A DNA stretch of 64,000 bases. Origin: Otatea glauca (lineage: Eukaryota; Streptophyta; Magnoliopsida; Poales; Poaceae). The position numbers and the translations under genes are program-made. How positions within the stretch are numbered: the first letter of the stretch is position 1; every line of letters begins with the position of its first letter. The notes below the pieces were generated by a model. The model searched no databases and was not told the origin of the DNA. It worked only from the letters and a program-made list of their open reading frames with translations. This document shows positions 9,320 through 19,469 of this stretch, piece after piece. The stretch lies in NCBI GenBank assembly GCA_036346275.1, contig CM070725.1:139001-203000 (forward strand), written 5' to 3'.

Positions 9320-12300
9320 ATCCATACATGCTATGGCCGGTACTGAAGATAATGAGACAATGTGTGTTTGAGCGATGGTGGGGAATCAAGTGATGTTAGT
9401 GTTAATTGATTTAGGGAGCTCCCATAGCTTTGTTAATGCAACCTTTCTAAAACGCACCAAGTATAAAGCAGAGTGGATTCAGGCAGTGAAGCTTCATGTT
9501 GCTAATGGCGAGACTACATTGCGATCGGTATGTTCCTCAGCTAGGGTGGTGGGCACGGGGACACACATTTCAGACCGATATGCGAGTATTGGAGTTGGGA
9601 GCATATGATTCAATACTTGGGATGGATTGGCTCTAGATACATAGCCCTATGACTTGTCATTGGAAACATAAAACTCTGGAATTTGTGGATAAAGGCCGTA
9701 CTGTCAAACTGCAAGGAGTATGTACTAAACAGGATGAATTTTTGACTAAAATACCCTTGGAGCAATTACAGAGTGGAGAAATGGTAATGAAGTTTGGGCA
9801 ATGGCGTTGGTTGAGAATATTGTTTCTATTCCGATAAAAGAGGATGTCCCTGAAAGTATATAGCAAGTACCAGCACATTGAAGTATTTGCGGAACCACAT
9901 AAACTACCATCGTCCTGTGTGTATGACCATGCTATCCCATTAATTCCTGGGGCGATGCCAGTAAACAGTAGGCCCTATCGATATTCTCCTATGCAGAAAG
10001 ATAAAATAGAAAGACAAGTGTCGGATACGTTGTGTGATGGACTGATACAACTGAGTATGAGCCTATTTGCATCGCTGGTATTACTGGTCCAAAAGAAAGA
10101 TGGGAGTTGAGATTTTGTGTGGACTATCGAAAACTGAATAGCATTACAATTTTCCAATGCCGATGGTGGATGAACTACTTGATGAAATGGCAGGAACTAA
10201 ATATTTCTCTAAACTGGACTTGAGGTCCGTTACCACCAAATTCGCATGGTCGAGAGTGATATGGAGAAGATAGCTTTCAAGACACACCATGGACAATTCC
10301 AATTCTGTGTTATGACGTTTGGGTTGACAAATGCACCGGCAACTTTCCAGTGCCTTATGAACTCTATTCTCGCTCCTCATTTGCGCAAGTTTGTTTCGAT
10401 TTTCATTAATGACATATTAATATACAGTCCTACTTTGGAGGCTCATGTGGAACATTTGGCAATTGTGTTGTCACTGCTAAAACAGCACCAGTTGTTTGTG
10501 AAGAGATCAAAATGCGCTTTTGCACAAAAGAGCATTACTTATTTGGGACATATCATTTCTGACAAAGGAGTGGCAACTGATCCAACCAAGACTCAAGTGA
10601 TGATAAATTGGCCCCAACCCACCAATGTGATCGAATTGAGACGATTCTTAGGTTTGACTGGGTATTATCGAAAGTTTGTAAGGGATTATGGGACTATTTC
10701 TCGACCACTAACCAAATTATTGGAGAAGAAGACTTTTCATTGGGATCAAGAAGCCATAGCGGCTTTTGAGTGCTTGAAGCAAGCAATGACACAGACACTG
10801 GTGTTGGCAATGCCAGATTTTCAGCAAACCTTTATGGTTGAAATAGATGCATGTGATGTGGGCGTCGGAGCGATCCTTATGCAAAATGGGCATCCCATCG
10901 ATTTCTTAAGTAAAGCATTGAGTCCATAGCATCAGAAAATGGCGATCTATGAGAAGGAATTTCTTGCAATGATCATGGCGGTTGACTGGTGGCGACCTTA
11001 CTTGCGACGGGGAGAATTCATCATAAATAACAATCATCGCAGTTTGTGCTATTTGGGAGATCAACAACTTGTTTCTGAGCTACAACACAAAGCAATGACC
11101 AAACTAATGGGGCTTCAATTTCGCATTTAGTACAACAAGGGATCTAGAAACCGAGCGACTGATGCACTTTCACGGGTGGGACATCTAATGGCAATGCAAG
11201 CAGTGTCTGGTTGTCAACCTCTTTGGATTCAGGAGGTTTTAAACTCTTATGTTACTGATACTCGAGCACAGCGTCTTTTGACATCTATGGCCATTCAGAG
11301 TCCAAATGAACAAGGGTTCGAATTAAGTCACGGATTGATCAAACATCATGGACGTATTTGGATTGGAGAGAATTCTGCATTGCAAACTAAAATTATCAAT
11401 GCTTTTCATGCCAGCGCAGTTGGGGGGCATTTAGGCATTACAGTAACCATCGACGAGTGAAGAAATTGTTCTCATGGCCTAGATTGAAGGAAGATGTGAT
11501 GAATGTGGTAAAACAATGCAATGTGTGTTAGCAAGCTAAGCTTGAACACACACATACAGAGATTACTCCAACCATTACCAATTCAGTGTGGCATGATGTT
11601 ACGATGGATTTCATTGAAGGTTTGCCGCGATCTGAGGGTTACAATACAATTCTGGTGGTAGTGGATAGATTATCAAAATATGCACATTTCATGGCTTTGA
11701 AACACCCTTTTACAGCATCACAAGTAGCTAAATTGTATTTGAAAAATGTAGTCAAACTTCATGGTATGCCACGTTCTATTGTGTCCGACCATGACAAGGT
11801 GTTCACCAGTTTGTTTTGGAAAGAGTTGTTTTCAGCCATGGATACAAAGTTGATGTACAGTATGGCTTATCATCCACAGATGAATGGACAGAGCGAGCAT
11901 GTAAACCAATGTCTTGAAATGTATTTGCATTGTGCTGTTCATTCATCCCCAACCAAATGGCGCAGCTGGCTGGCAATGGTAAAATTTTGGTATAATACAT
12001 GTCATCACACCTCTTTAAGATGTTCTCCATTCAAAGTGTTGTATGGTTCAGAACCAAGATATGGGGCTATGCCGAGTTTTGATAGGGTAACAAATCAACT
12101 AGTGGATGATTTGTTGAATGAACGAGAAGCACATGCGGCACTACTTAAGCGTCACCTGGAGGTGGCTCAAAACAGAATGAAGATTCAAGCAGATAGGAAA
12201 CGGTCAGACTAACAATTTCAACATGGCGAACAAGTGTATCTGAAACTACAACCTTATGCATAGTCCTCCGTGGTCAACCGTCCATTTCCTAAGCTAGCAT

Positions 12301-12764
12301 TTAAGTATTTTGGTCCTTATCGGGTGATTGAAAAAATTGGGGCAAAGGCATATAAGTTGGAATTACCACAAGGAAGTCAGATTCACCCAGTTTTTCATGT
12401 GTCTCAACTCAAGTCATTTGTTCCTGATTACACACCGGTTTTTCACAATCCCCCTTCCATTGCCGACCTCAATATGGAGTCAGTGACACCAGAATTAATT
12501 CTAGATCGACGTTTGGTAAAGAAAGGTAATTCAGCAACTCCACAAGCATTGATTGAATGGTCTCGTATTCCTGCCGAAATGGCTACTTGGGAAGATTTGA
12601 ATGTGGTTAGACAAAGTTTTCCAAATGCTAGTGCTTGGGGTCAAAGCAGATTCTACTGGGGGGTGATGTCAAGCGGGCTGTCCAAGAAGGGAAGAAGCAA
12701 AGCAAGGAGACTGGAACAGGCGGGAAGAGCAAAGGCACTTTCAGTGAAGGAAGACAAATGCTGA
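9320..12764 (+). pseudogene. Reina-like pol (protease, RT, RNase H, integrase, chromodomain), interrupted
   Basis: Domains in order: protease with LIDLGSSHSF (near 9405), where relatives have DSG or DTG; RT with MTFGLTNAPATFQ (about 10310-10350) and FINDILIY (about 10400-10420) in place of the YxDD box; RNase H with EIDACDVGVGAIL (near 10840); integrase with the D, D and E residues in VTMDF, IVSDHDKVF and NGQSEHVNQ (11600-11910); and a chromodomain-like end from ILDRRLVKKG to VVRQSFP (about 12495-12630), which targets integration in chromoviruses. Stops and shifts separate most parts. The last frame runs about 98 bases into the 3' LTR and stops at 12764. Confidence 0.8.
12655..12666 (+). other. 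Polypurine tract before the 3' LTR
   Basis: ACTGGGGGGTGA lies directly before the LTR start and is the expected primer for plus-strand DNA synthesis. Confidence 0.65.
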
Positions 12765-12967
12765 AGAAGGGAAACAATATTGAGCAGGGTGTGTTGGTTG
12801 TATAAGAAGAATACTGTACCACGAAAGTAAGGAAATGGAAAAATGACATGAGTCTTCTCTCTCGTTCCTCTTTCCCATTTCGTTCCAGATGATCAAATCT
12901 GAGTATGTTTATGTGATCAGATCTTTCTCACGTCGGTAGAAATCTCCTTACCGGTCAGGAGACATTA
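12667..12967 (+). repeat. 3' LTR of the Reina-like element, main part
   Basis: This copy starts TGTCAAGCGGGCTGTCC and runs to ACATTA at 12967, where the Pong-like transposon begins. The missing CA is found at 18849-18850, right of the transposon's second TTA. The join restores the ACATTACA end seen in the 5' LTR. Confidence 0.88.
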
Positions 12968-13058
12968 GACTATGTCCAGCGAGTTCCCGTCCCGAGCATC
13001 TTCGCTTCGTGATGGGAAAAGAGGCGAGAAGAACGAGTAGGCGTCCGGCTTCTCCTTC

Positions 13059-13322
13059 TTGCTGCGGATCGGAAGGGACAAGAGAGAGAATCGCAGGCGG
13101 GGGAGATTCTCTCACCTTTCCCTTCCACTCGACGAGCGGGTGGACGAGCTTCTTGCATTATTTGGGCGGAAGAGGGTCGAGCGGGCGCAAACCGGGCGAC
13201 AAGCGTCGGCGACGGCAAGTGCCGCGGAGGCGAAGAAGGCGTGGCGATGGAGTCTTGAAGAGGAGGACCTAGGCGTCTTCAGCGGCATGCACGGAGTCCA
13301 CAACCGGCTCTACGCGAGGTAA
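13059..13322 (+). other. Possible leader exon in the Pong-like element (unproven)
   Basis: A GC-rich open frame of 87 codons near the left end runs to TACGCGAG followed by GTAAAAAT, a possible splice donor at 13319. Three overlapping frames are open because of base composition, and none has a known motif. It may be an untranslated first exon for the ORF at 15172, whose ATG follows a TTTTTGTAG acceptor, but the reading phases do not join as a single protein. No function is claimed. Confidence 0.25.
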
Positions 13323-13876
13323 AAATTTCCCCGACCTCTCCGGGCGAATTTTTTGATGAATGTGTCATGGCGACCGGATTTTGGAGTTAATGGTGCACAT
13401 CGGGTATCCGATCTAGGGTCGATTAGCTGGTTTAGGGTTCTGGACGGACGCCATTAACCCTAAAGCTTCGATATGACTACAGTTCTTCCAGCAAAAATCC
13501 AAGTCCTTCATTATTCTTCGATCTGATTTACCTGGTATGAGGTGTAATGTGAGAGTTACCTGGTACGAGTTTTAGGGTTTTGGGCGGCCACCCTGCAAAC
13601 TCTAGCTTCGATCTGACTGCACAAAAGCTAGAACTGCAGATTAAGCTTCAATCTTAATTCTCTCCTGAGTTCCCTCTAATACCATCAAGGAAACCAGACC
13701 ATTGTGATGCCACACTTTCGTGGCAGCAGATAGGATGCCACAAATAAAGGCCTTCGGAAAAATCTTAATTTGGAATGATGTTTGTTGTTCCGGTTACACC
13801 AAACAATGAAGACACTGCTCATTGGGTTTTCTGCACACATTTATAGTTAGGAAAATGACAAAATTGGTTGCTGGAA

Positions 13877-14625
13877 GAACTAGGTGCTGTTAAGAACCAG
13901 ATTGGTATTATAGAACTAGCTCTTGTTAAGAACCTAATATCCAATTGGTATTGTAGAACTAGCTGTTGTTAAGAACCAGATACTAATATATAAGATTCCT
14001 CATGTATGGTGCCAATACTTGTAGTACCTGTGCTGGAGGATTAAGCAAAACATGTCATGGTTGTAGGACTCCAGCAATTAGTATTAGCATGTCATATTTC
14101 TTCTTTTCTAGGGCCATTCAGAAATGTGGTGCCAGCAGGACAGCAAGTTAGAACTTGCATCATGATTCCCATTAGTAATAGAAGATTGGTTCACACACAT
14201 GAACATATGCAAGAGAGTTGAGAACATATAGTTATTTAATCGTGCTATTTCTAGTTTTTGTGGGCCATTCATGACTTCATAGTCACTAAAATCATTTCAC
14301 CTGTGATTTGTGCTTCATTCTAATACATTGGACTTTTCTTACCTAACCCATGCTTGGTACAGAACTAGTTTTTTTAGCCTGACGACAAAATTGTCGATGG
14401 CAGCAAACGATATGAACATGAATCAACTTTCAGATATTGTTTTTCTTTAAAGCTACCTTTTGTATGTATTCAAATAAAGTTAAGTAGACATGAACAGGAA
14501 ACATGTTTTTTTAGCCTGATGATAAACTTGTCGATGGCAGCAAACGAATTTAGATCATGAATCAACTTTCATGTACTGTTTTTCTTTCAAGCTATCTTTT
14601 TAGCCTAATGATAAACTTTCAGATA
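13877..14625. repeat. Short tandem duplications within the Pong-like element
   Basis: Three copies of a unit like TAGAACTAGCT-TTGTTAAGAAC lie at about 13877-13985. A second pair of about 140 bp units shares TTTTTTAGCCTGA and GTCGATGGCAGCAAACGA at 14372-14412 and 14509-14550, with a partial third start near 14598. The sequence around them is AT-rich and non-coding. Confidence 0.6.
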
Positions 14626-15171
14626 CTCCTGACTCATGCGCATAAATGCATGCAACGCAGGTACACATATTTGTTTAGGAGTTTCTCATATGCTTCTGAA
14701 GATATATTGTTCTTTTGACTTTCTTCCTCTTGCTGAGTCAGAATGAAACAGTACTAGATTTGTACAACAAATAGCATGTGGTTTTTCCTTATTATCACAG
14801 AGCTTGTGTTCTGCAAAACCTGCCAACGAATTTGCTTTTGTGCTACTTAATCTTAGTTTTTATGTCAACAAGAATGTGATTGACTTGTCAACTCGTTTGG
14901 CAGTGCTCTCATCAGTCATCATTAGCCTTAAACAATTGCTTGCTGGAAGGCATTTTATGACACTATTCAAGGGAATGAATGAAGACGCAATTAACAAAGA
15001 AGGAATGAATCGGAAAATGATTAAAAAACATGAAAAGAACCTAGTAGCGAACCATATCGAATTATTTTACAAATGCCAATTATGTGGTCACCTAGTAGGC
15101 AATGAATAAGTCGTGGTCAGAAACTAGACATGCTATATACTTTTAGACAGCATGACATATTATTTTTGTAG

Positions 15172-15564
15172 ATGGATGAACGAACGCTCCTAGCATTTCT
15201 GCGAAGCATGGAAAAACATGTTCAGTTGGAGGTCAAAGCTCTTAGGAAGATAGTAAAAGATAATTTCAGCCCGGCACAGTGTTGCCATTCTATCGACCTG
15301 AACTATGCCCTACTCGCTGTGGATGCCATCGCTACATTCTTGGACGAACTAAGCATCAAAGCTGCAGATGTTGTGGTAGCAGTGGAGAATGCAGGCCATC
15401 ATGGGGATGTTGATCCTTCGAAGGACATCAACCCTGACGACATTCTCCCTGCAGACTATGTCGAACCACCGGTGCCATATCAGACCGGCGCTGATGGGGC
15501 TAGCTCGGAGGGATCCGAGCATGATGGATGGGAGTCTGATCGCTCGGGCCATCTCCGCGGCTAA
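15172..15564 (+). CDS. Unassigned 130-residue ORF carried by the Pong-like element
   Basis: The product is not recognised. It starts MDERTLLAFLRSMEKH, is helical and charged in the first 80 residues (KALRKIVKDNF, then a hydrophobic LLAVDAIATFLDELSI stretch) and ends in an acidic, Ser/Gly-rich tail. The frame is intact, unlike both flanking transposition genes. The ATG lies immediately after TTTTTGTAG, a good splice acceptor, so an upstream exon is likely. It sits about 250 bases before ORF1 on the same strand. It may be a captured host fragment, an extra element-encoded protein, or an extended leader. Confidence 0.45.
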   Translation: MDERTLLAFLRSMEKHVQLEVKALRKIVKDNFSPAQCCHSIDLNYALLAVDAIATFLDELSIKAADVVVAVENAGHHGDVDPSKDINPDDILPADYVEPPVPYQTGADGASSEGSEHDGWESDRSGHLRG

Positions 15565-15818
15565 TACGTGTGGTGGATGTTATGTATGACGGTGTGTGCG
15601 TAGAATTATGGTGGAAGGTGACAGCTTGCCATGTCTAATGTTTCGTGTGCTCTGCATTATTATGTAATGTCATGATGGAACGTGACAACTTGCCATGTCT
15701 AACATTGTGTGTCCTGTCTATTGTTATCTACATTATGTTGGAATGTGACAACTTTCTGTTGTTTAGTTTGTGCACTGCGTACTAAACTTGTTTGTCATGG
15801 AATTTGTGTGAGGATATC

Positions 15819-16924
15819 ATGGATCCATTTCTAGAGAGTCTGCTCAATGAGGCAGGTGACAACATCAATTGTAATGATCCTAGGGGCCAGCCAACCCCGC
15901 CGTTGCCGATGTCGTCCTTCACCCCGGGTTGGTGTCACCCCCCTAGGGTGGATAGTAGTTCAGCAAAGGGTAAGAAGAAGCAGGGCACGCCGAAGACTTC
16001 GAGGAAAACATGGAAGGCAGGGGAGGAAGAGCTGCTAATGTCCGCATGGTTGAATGTGAGCCAAGACTCTATTGTTGGCACTGATCAGTCAACCGAGACC
16101 TACTGGGGCAACATTGTGAAGTATTGTGAGGAACATGCCACCGCGGACTGGGCTCCGAGGTCTGAGAAGGGTTTAATCAATCACTGGTCCCACATTAGTG
16201 CGGATTCGAGCAAATTTGCAGGTTACATGGCGAAGGTAGACGAGATTCACCCTAGCGGCACTACTCTCGAAAACAGGGTAAATAAGAAATTTCAATTGCC
16301 ATTTCATATATACAATTTTTGTTTCCCTTGACGTGCACTTATGCATTTGCTTATGTGCCCATTGCAAGATTGCCATGGCGATGAAGATGTTCAAGGAAAT
16401 CGAGGCAAGGTCATTTGGTTTTCTGCATCTATGGTCCACTCTCAGTCGGCACCCGAAGTGGTGCGCTCACATAGATGCAAAGCGACAGAAGACCGAGCAA
16501 GGCTCCTCTGCACGGTGTAGTGCTGTTTAAGTGTCTATTTCACCGGCACCGTACGAAGAGATGTCCGCTGGAACTCCAGACTCATCTAGGCCACTTGGCC
16601 GTGATGCCGCACGGAAGGCTCGGGCACGGGGTGGAATGGGCAGCATGTCTTCGGGCAGCATGGTCAGCGGCACGTACAAAGATGAGTTGACACAACTGAA
16701 CAAGCACAAGGCAGAATTGGTTGAACTATGGCGTGAGGAGGTGTCCATCATGAGGCGCAACGAAGAACATCTGCGTGAGGAGGTGGCCATCAAGAGGCAC
16801 GCCGAGGAGGACAAGATCATGGCGATGGATATCAGTACCATGGACGAGGCTTCTCGTCCATGCTTCTCGTGAGTACTTATTACGCCGCAAGGTTGAGATT
16901 GTTGCCAGGAGGTATGGGCCGTGA
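15819..16924 (+). pseudogene. Pong-like ORF1, Myb/SANT-type DNA-binding protein, interrupted
   Basis: In Pong/PIF elements ORF1 is needed with the transposase, probably for DNA binding. Exon 1 (15819-16277) starts MDPFLESLLNEAG and has the SANT-like core TWKAGEEELLMSAWLNV. A 91 bp intron (16278-16368, GTAAAT to GCAAG) joins ENR to IAMAMKMFKEIEARSF in phase. Exon 2 continues to 16924 with a charged helical tail like that of NAM-associated C-terminal regions. Two lesions are visible: a TAA at 16528-16530 and a 13 bp tandem duplication (16849-16861 repeated from 16862) that shifts the last 18 or so codons. Confidence 0.75.
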
Positions 16925-17205
16925 TAGTTCGATAAAGTCTGGCGAGCTCTATGTTTTCCTAGCTATGTGTGTCACGCTTAAATAAGATTTTGTACTGCAT
17001 GGTTAATCCAGTGTGTGCTACTATAAATGGATGACTTGTTTGCCCGGTTGAACTTATACATCTGCCTGTTTATTCCATTACATTGCGATACAGATAACAT
17101 TGCTACTACATAACTGAGATTTGCTGGTACATAGCGATCTAGATGACATTGCACATACATCTAGTAGCTCAACGAGTACCTGGCACAACATAAATATAAC
17201 GAAAC

Positions 17206-18564
17206 CTAGTCCCCTCCATGAATGGACCATAGGTGCTCCACAAGGTCGTCCATAAGCTGGCGATGTTTCTTCCTGTCACGGATCTGTTGTGTTGCCTTGA
17301 CGAAATGGAGGACAGACCTGCACGGCGGACGTGAGATTGGGACGAGTTCGTCCATGAAGTCGTACACGAATTCCTGGGTGGGACCTTCCCTCTCATCCTC
17401 AATAATCATGTTATGCATGATGATACATGCAGTCATGATGTCGTGCAAGGTGCATTGGTCCCAACATCTGGCAGGCCCGCTAACAATAGCAAAGCGAGCT
17501 TGCAGTACACCGAAAGCTCGCTCCACGTCCTTGCGCACCGCAGCTTGCACATTGTCGAAATGGACACGCTTGTTCCCTCGAGCCGCCTGAATAGGTTTCA
17601 CAAAGGTGGCCCACTCGGGGTAAATACCGTCCGCCAGATAGTACCCCATTGCGTACGTGTTGCCGTTGATGTTGTAGTTCACGAGGGGCTAGTACCATCA
17701 GTTAACCTGGAAAGAACGTTAGACCTGTGCAACACATTAATGTCGTTGAGGCTACCTGGCATGCCGAAGAAGGCGTGCCAGATCCATAGATCGTACGAGG
17801 CCACAGCCTCCAAAACTAATGTGGGCTTGCGAGTATGCCCTGTGAATTGGCCCTGCAATGCCTTCGGGCAATTCTTCCAATTCTAATGCATGCAGTCGAT
17901 GCTGCCGAGCATCCCTGGAAATCCTCGCGCCGCCCCAACGGCAAGCAGACGCTCCGTGTCAGCCTGCGTAGGGGCTCGGAGGTATTCATCCTTGAATACC
18001 TCGACTACGGCCCGAACAAACTTCTTCAGGGCTTCAATGGCTGTGCTACCGCCAATACGAACATACTCATCAGTAGCATCGCCGGAGATACCATATGCAA
18101 GTTGACGGATAGCGGCGGTCATCTTCTGAAGAGAAGACAAGCCCAGCCTTCCGGCGCCATCTCTCTTCTGCTCGAACCAACCATCATGGGCCTCGACAGC
18201 ATTTGCAATCCTAACGAAGAGGTGCTTGCTCATCCGAAACCTGGAAGGGCATAGCACATATCAGTGAAATAGCGGGTGTCGTAGTCGAAAAGTACCACCT
18301 CTCACATACCTACGCCTGAAGAATGTGTGGCCGTACACGGGTGTCTCGGAGAAGTAGTCATTGTATAGCCTCGCCGCACCCTCGAGGTGTCGTCGGTGCA
18401 CCACCGCCGCCAGAGGCGAGCCCCCACCGTGGGATGCTCTCTTGTGCTGCTAGTTCCTCCTCCTCAATTGCAATGCGCGCAAGCAGATCTTCCTCTTCAT
18501 CCTCCAGCAACATAGCCTGATGAGCACGCCGAGAAAAGCTCGAACCACCACGAAACCAACTCAT
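17206..18564 (-). pseudogene. Pong-like (HARBI1-type) DDE transposase, interrupted
   Basis: This would be the nuclease and strand-transfer enzyme of the element. The ATG at 18564 opens MSWFRGGSSF and is followed by an acidic helix. A 69 bp intron (18241-18309) joins FFRRR to FRMSKHLFVRI. The catalytic triad is readable: D in LGSIDCMH (17895-17897), D in GSLNDINVL (17742-17744) and E in VERAFGVLQ (17521-17523). Lesions: a frameshift between about 18420 and 18360, a Trp codon changed to TAG at 17883-17885, and a missing base in the C run at 17685-17688. The C-terminal block from MGYYLADGIYPEW to the stop at 17206 is otherwise typical of the family. Confidence 0.85.
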
Positions 18565-18845
18565 GGTTCTTGCTAGCTCTCAGTTGTCATGATGTTTGGC
18601 ACCACACCCAACCTCCTTTAAATAGGCAATGTTGTCCTGATGATCCTCCGCACATGCCACTTTCTTCCTTCGTAAGCAACCCTTGGCAGTTACAGTGTAT
18701 TGTTATAATATGAATAAGGGATGAGAAGGGAATAGAGAAGGGATGCTGTTGGAGATGCAGTCTGGGAAGAGAATGGAATCTAGGAAGGGATTCCTGTCAA
18801 GGGATGGGAAGGGAACGGAATGTTGAAAAATTGCTGGACATAGTC

Positions 18846-19469
18846 TTACACTTAGGTCATCTCCATGGTACGCCGAAGTGAGGAGGGAGATGGCATTGAT
18901 GCCAACCATTATACAAACAAACAGAAGCCAAAGATAAAACTTAGCCCGCGATATTGCAGATGAGGAAAGAGAATGTCACCTAAGATAAGAGCCGGTTGTC
19001 GCATTATTTTGTGTGCTAGTTCCATCACCAACAAACGGCAAAAACAAGAACTAGTTCTACAGTTGTACAAGTAAATGCATAAACACCATAACTGTAACAA
19101 CATCAGAATTCCTTCATAGAATAGTAACTGACGACATGAATAGTATGTAGCATGGGATGATCATAACTTCGGTTCCACAAAACCAACAAGGCATACACAT
19201 CTTTTTCAAGATTAATTGGGTCAAGTTCCATTCATTCAGGCACGCATATTTCTTTAATGTTGGCATACATGGGATTTCAACAGTAACAAATAATTGCAAA
19301 TGGAACACTTATAAGTAAAGCAGCTGCATGCAGCTCCTTGGCACTCATCTCATTTAAGACATGGTATGGTGGTATGGTTCTGTCCCCCCCCCCCCCAAAA
19401 AAAAAAAATCCATGCCACATCTGCCCCATTTGTATCACAACTTTGACTTCAGATAGAGACATAAACATG
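18846..19469 (-). other. Gypsy/Pong junction, then 3' flank of the KH-protein gene
   Basis: 18846-18848 is the second TTA, 18849-18850 the end of the gypsy LTR and 18851-18855 the CTTAG duplication. From 18856 on the sequence is host DNA just past the stop codon of the KH gene and probably includes its 3' untranslated region. A C/A homopolymer run lies near 19383-19410. No other gene is visible. Confidence 0.55.

Larger units (their letters stand above)
12968..18845. mobile_element. PIF/Harbinger (Pong-like) DNA transposon, structurally complete (5878 bp)
   Basis: Perfect 13 bp terminal inverted repeats, GACTATGTCCAGC (12968-12980) and GCTGGACATAGTC (18833-18845), are flanked by TTA (12965-12967 and 18846-18848), the PIF/Harbinger target. 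Inside are a plus-strand Myb/SANT-type ORF1 and a minus-strand DDE transposase, arranged convergently, plus an unassigned 130-codon ORF. Both transposition genes are broken. All three catalytic acidic residues of the transposase remain readable, so the decay is moderate. Confidence 0.92.
7574..18850 (+). mobile_element. Reina-like Ty3/gypsy chromovirus, decayed, split by a Pong-like transposon
   Basis: About 5.4 kb without the insert. Order: LTR (7574-7898), primer site, gag, protease, RT, RNase H, integrase, chromodomain, purine tract, LTR. Short LTRs (about 300 bp), small total size and a C-terminal chromodomain fit the Reina group. The 3' LTR is interrupted after base 12967 by 12968-18848; its last two bases CA are at 18849-18850. 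Identical CTTAG duplications flank the whole (7569-7573 and 18851-18855). The two LTRs differ at many sites, so the insertion is old. Confidence 0.88.

Noticed and set aside
14804..15109. 101-codon frame before the unassigned Pong ORF
   Set aside because: It has a CQLCG segment but no paired motif, and lies in AT-rich intron-like sequence; too weak to call an exon.
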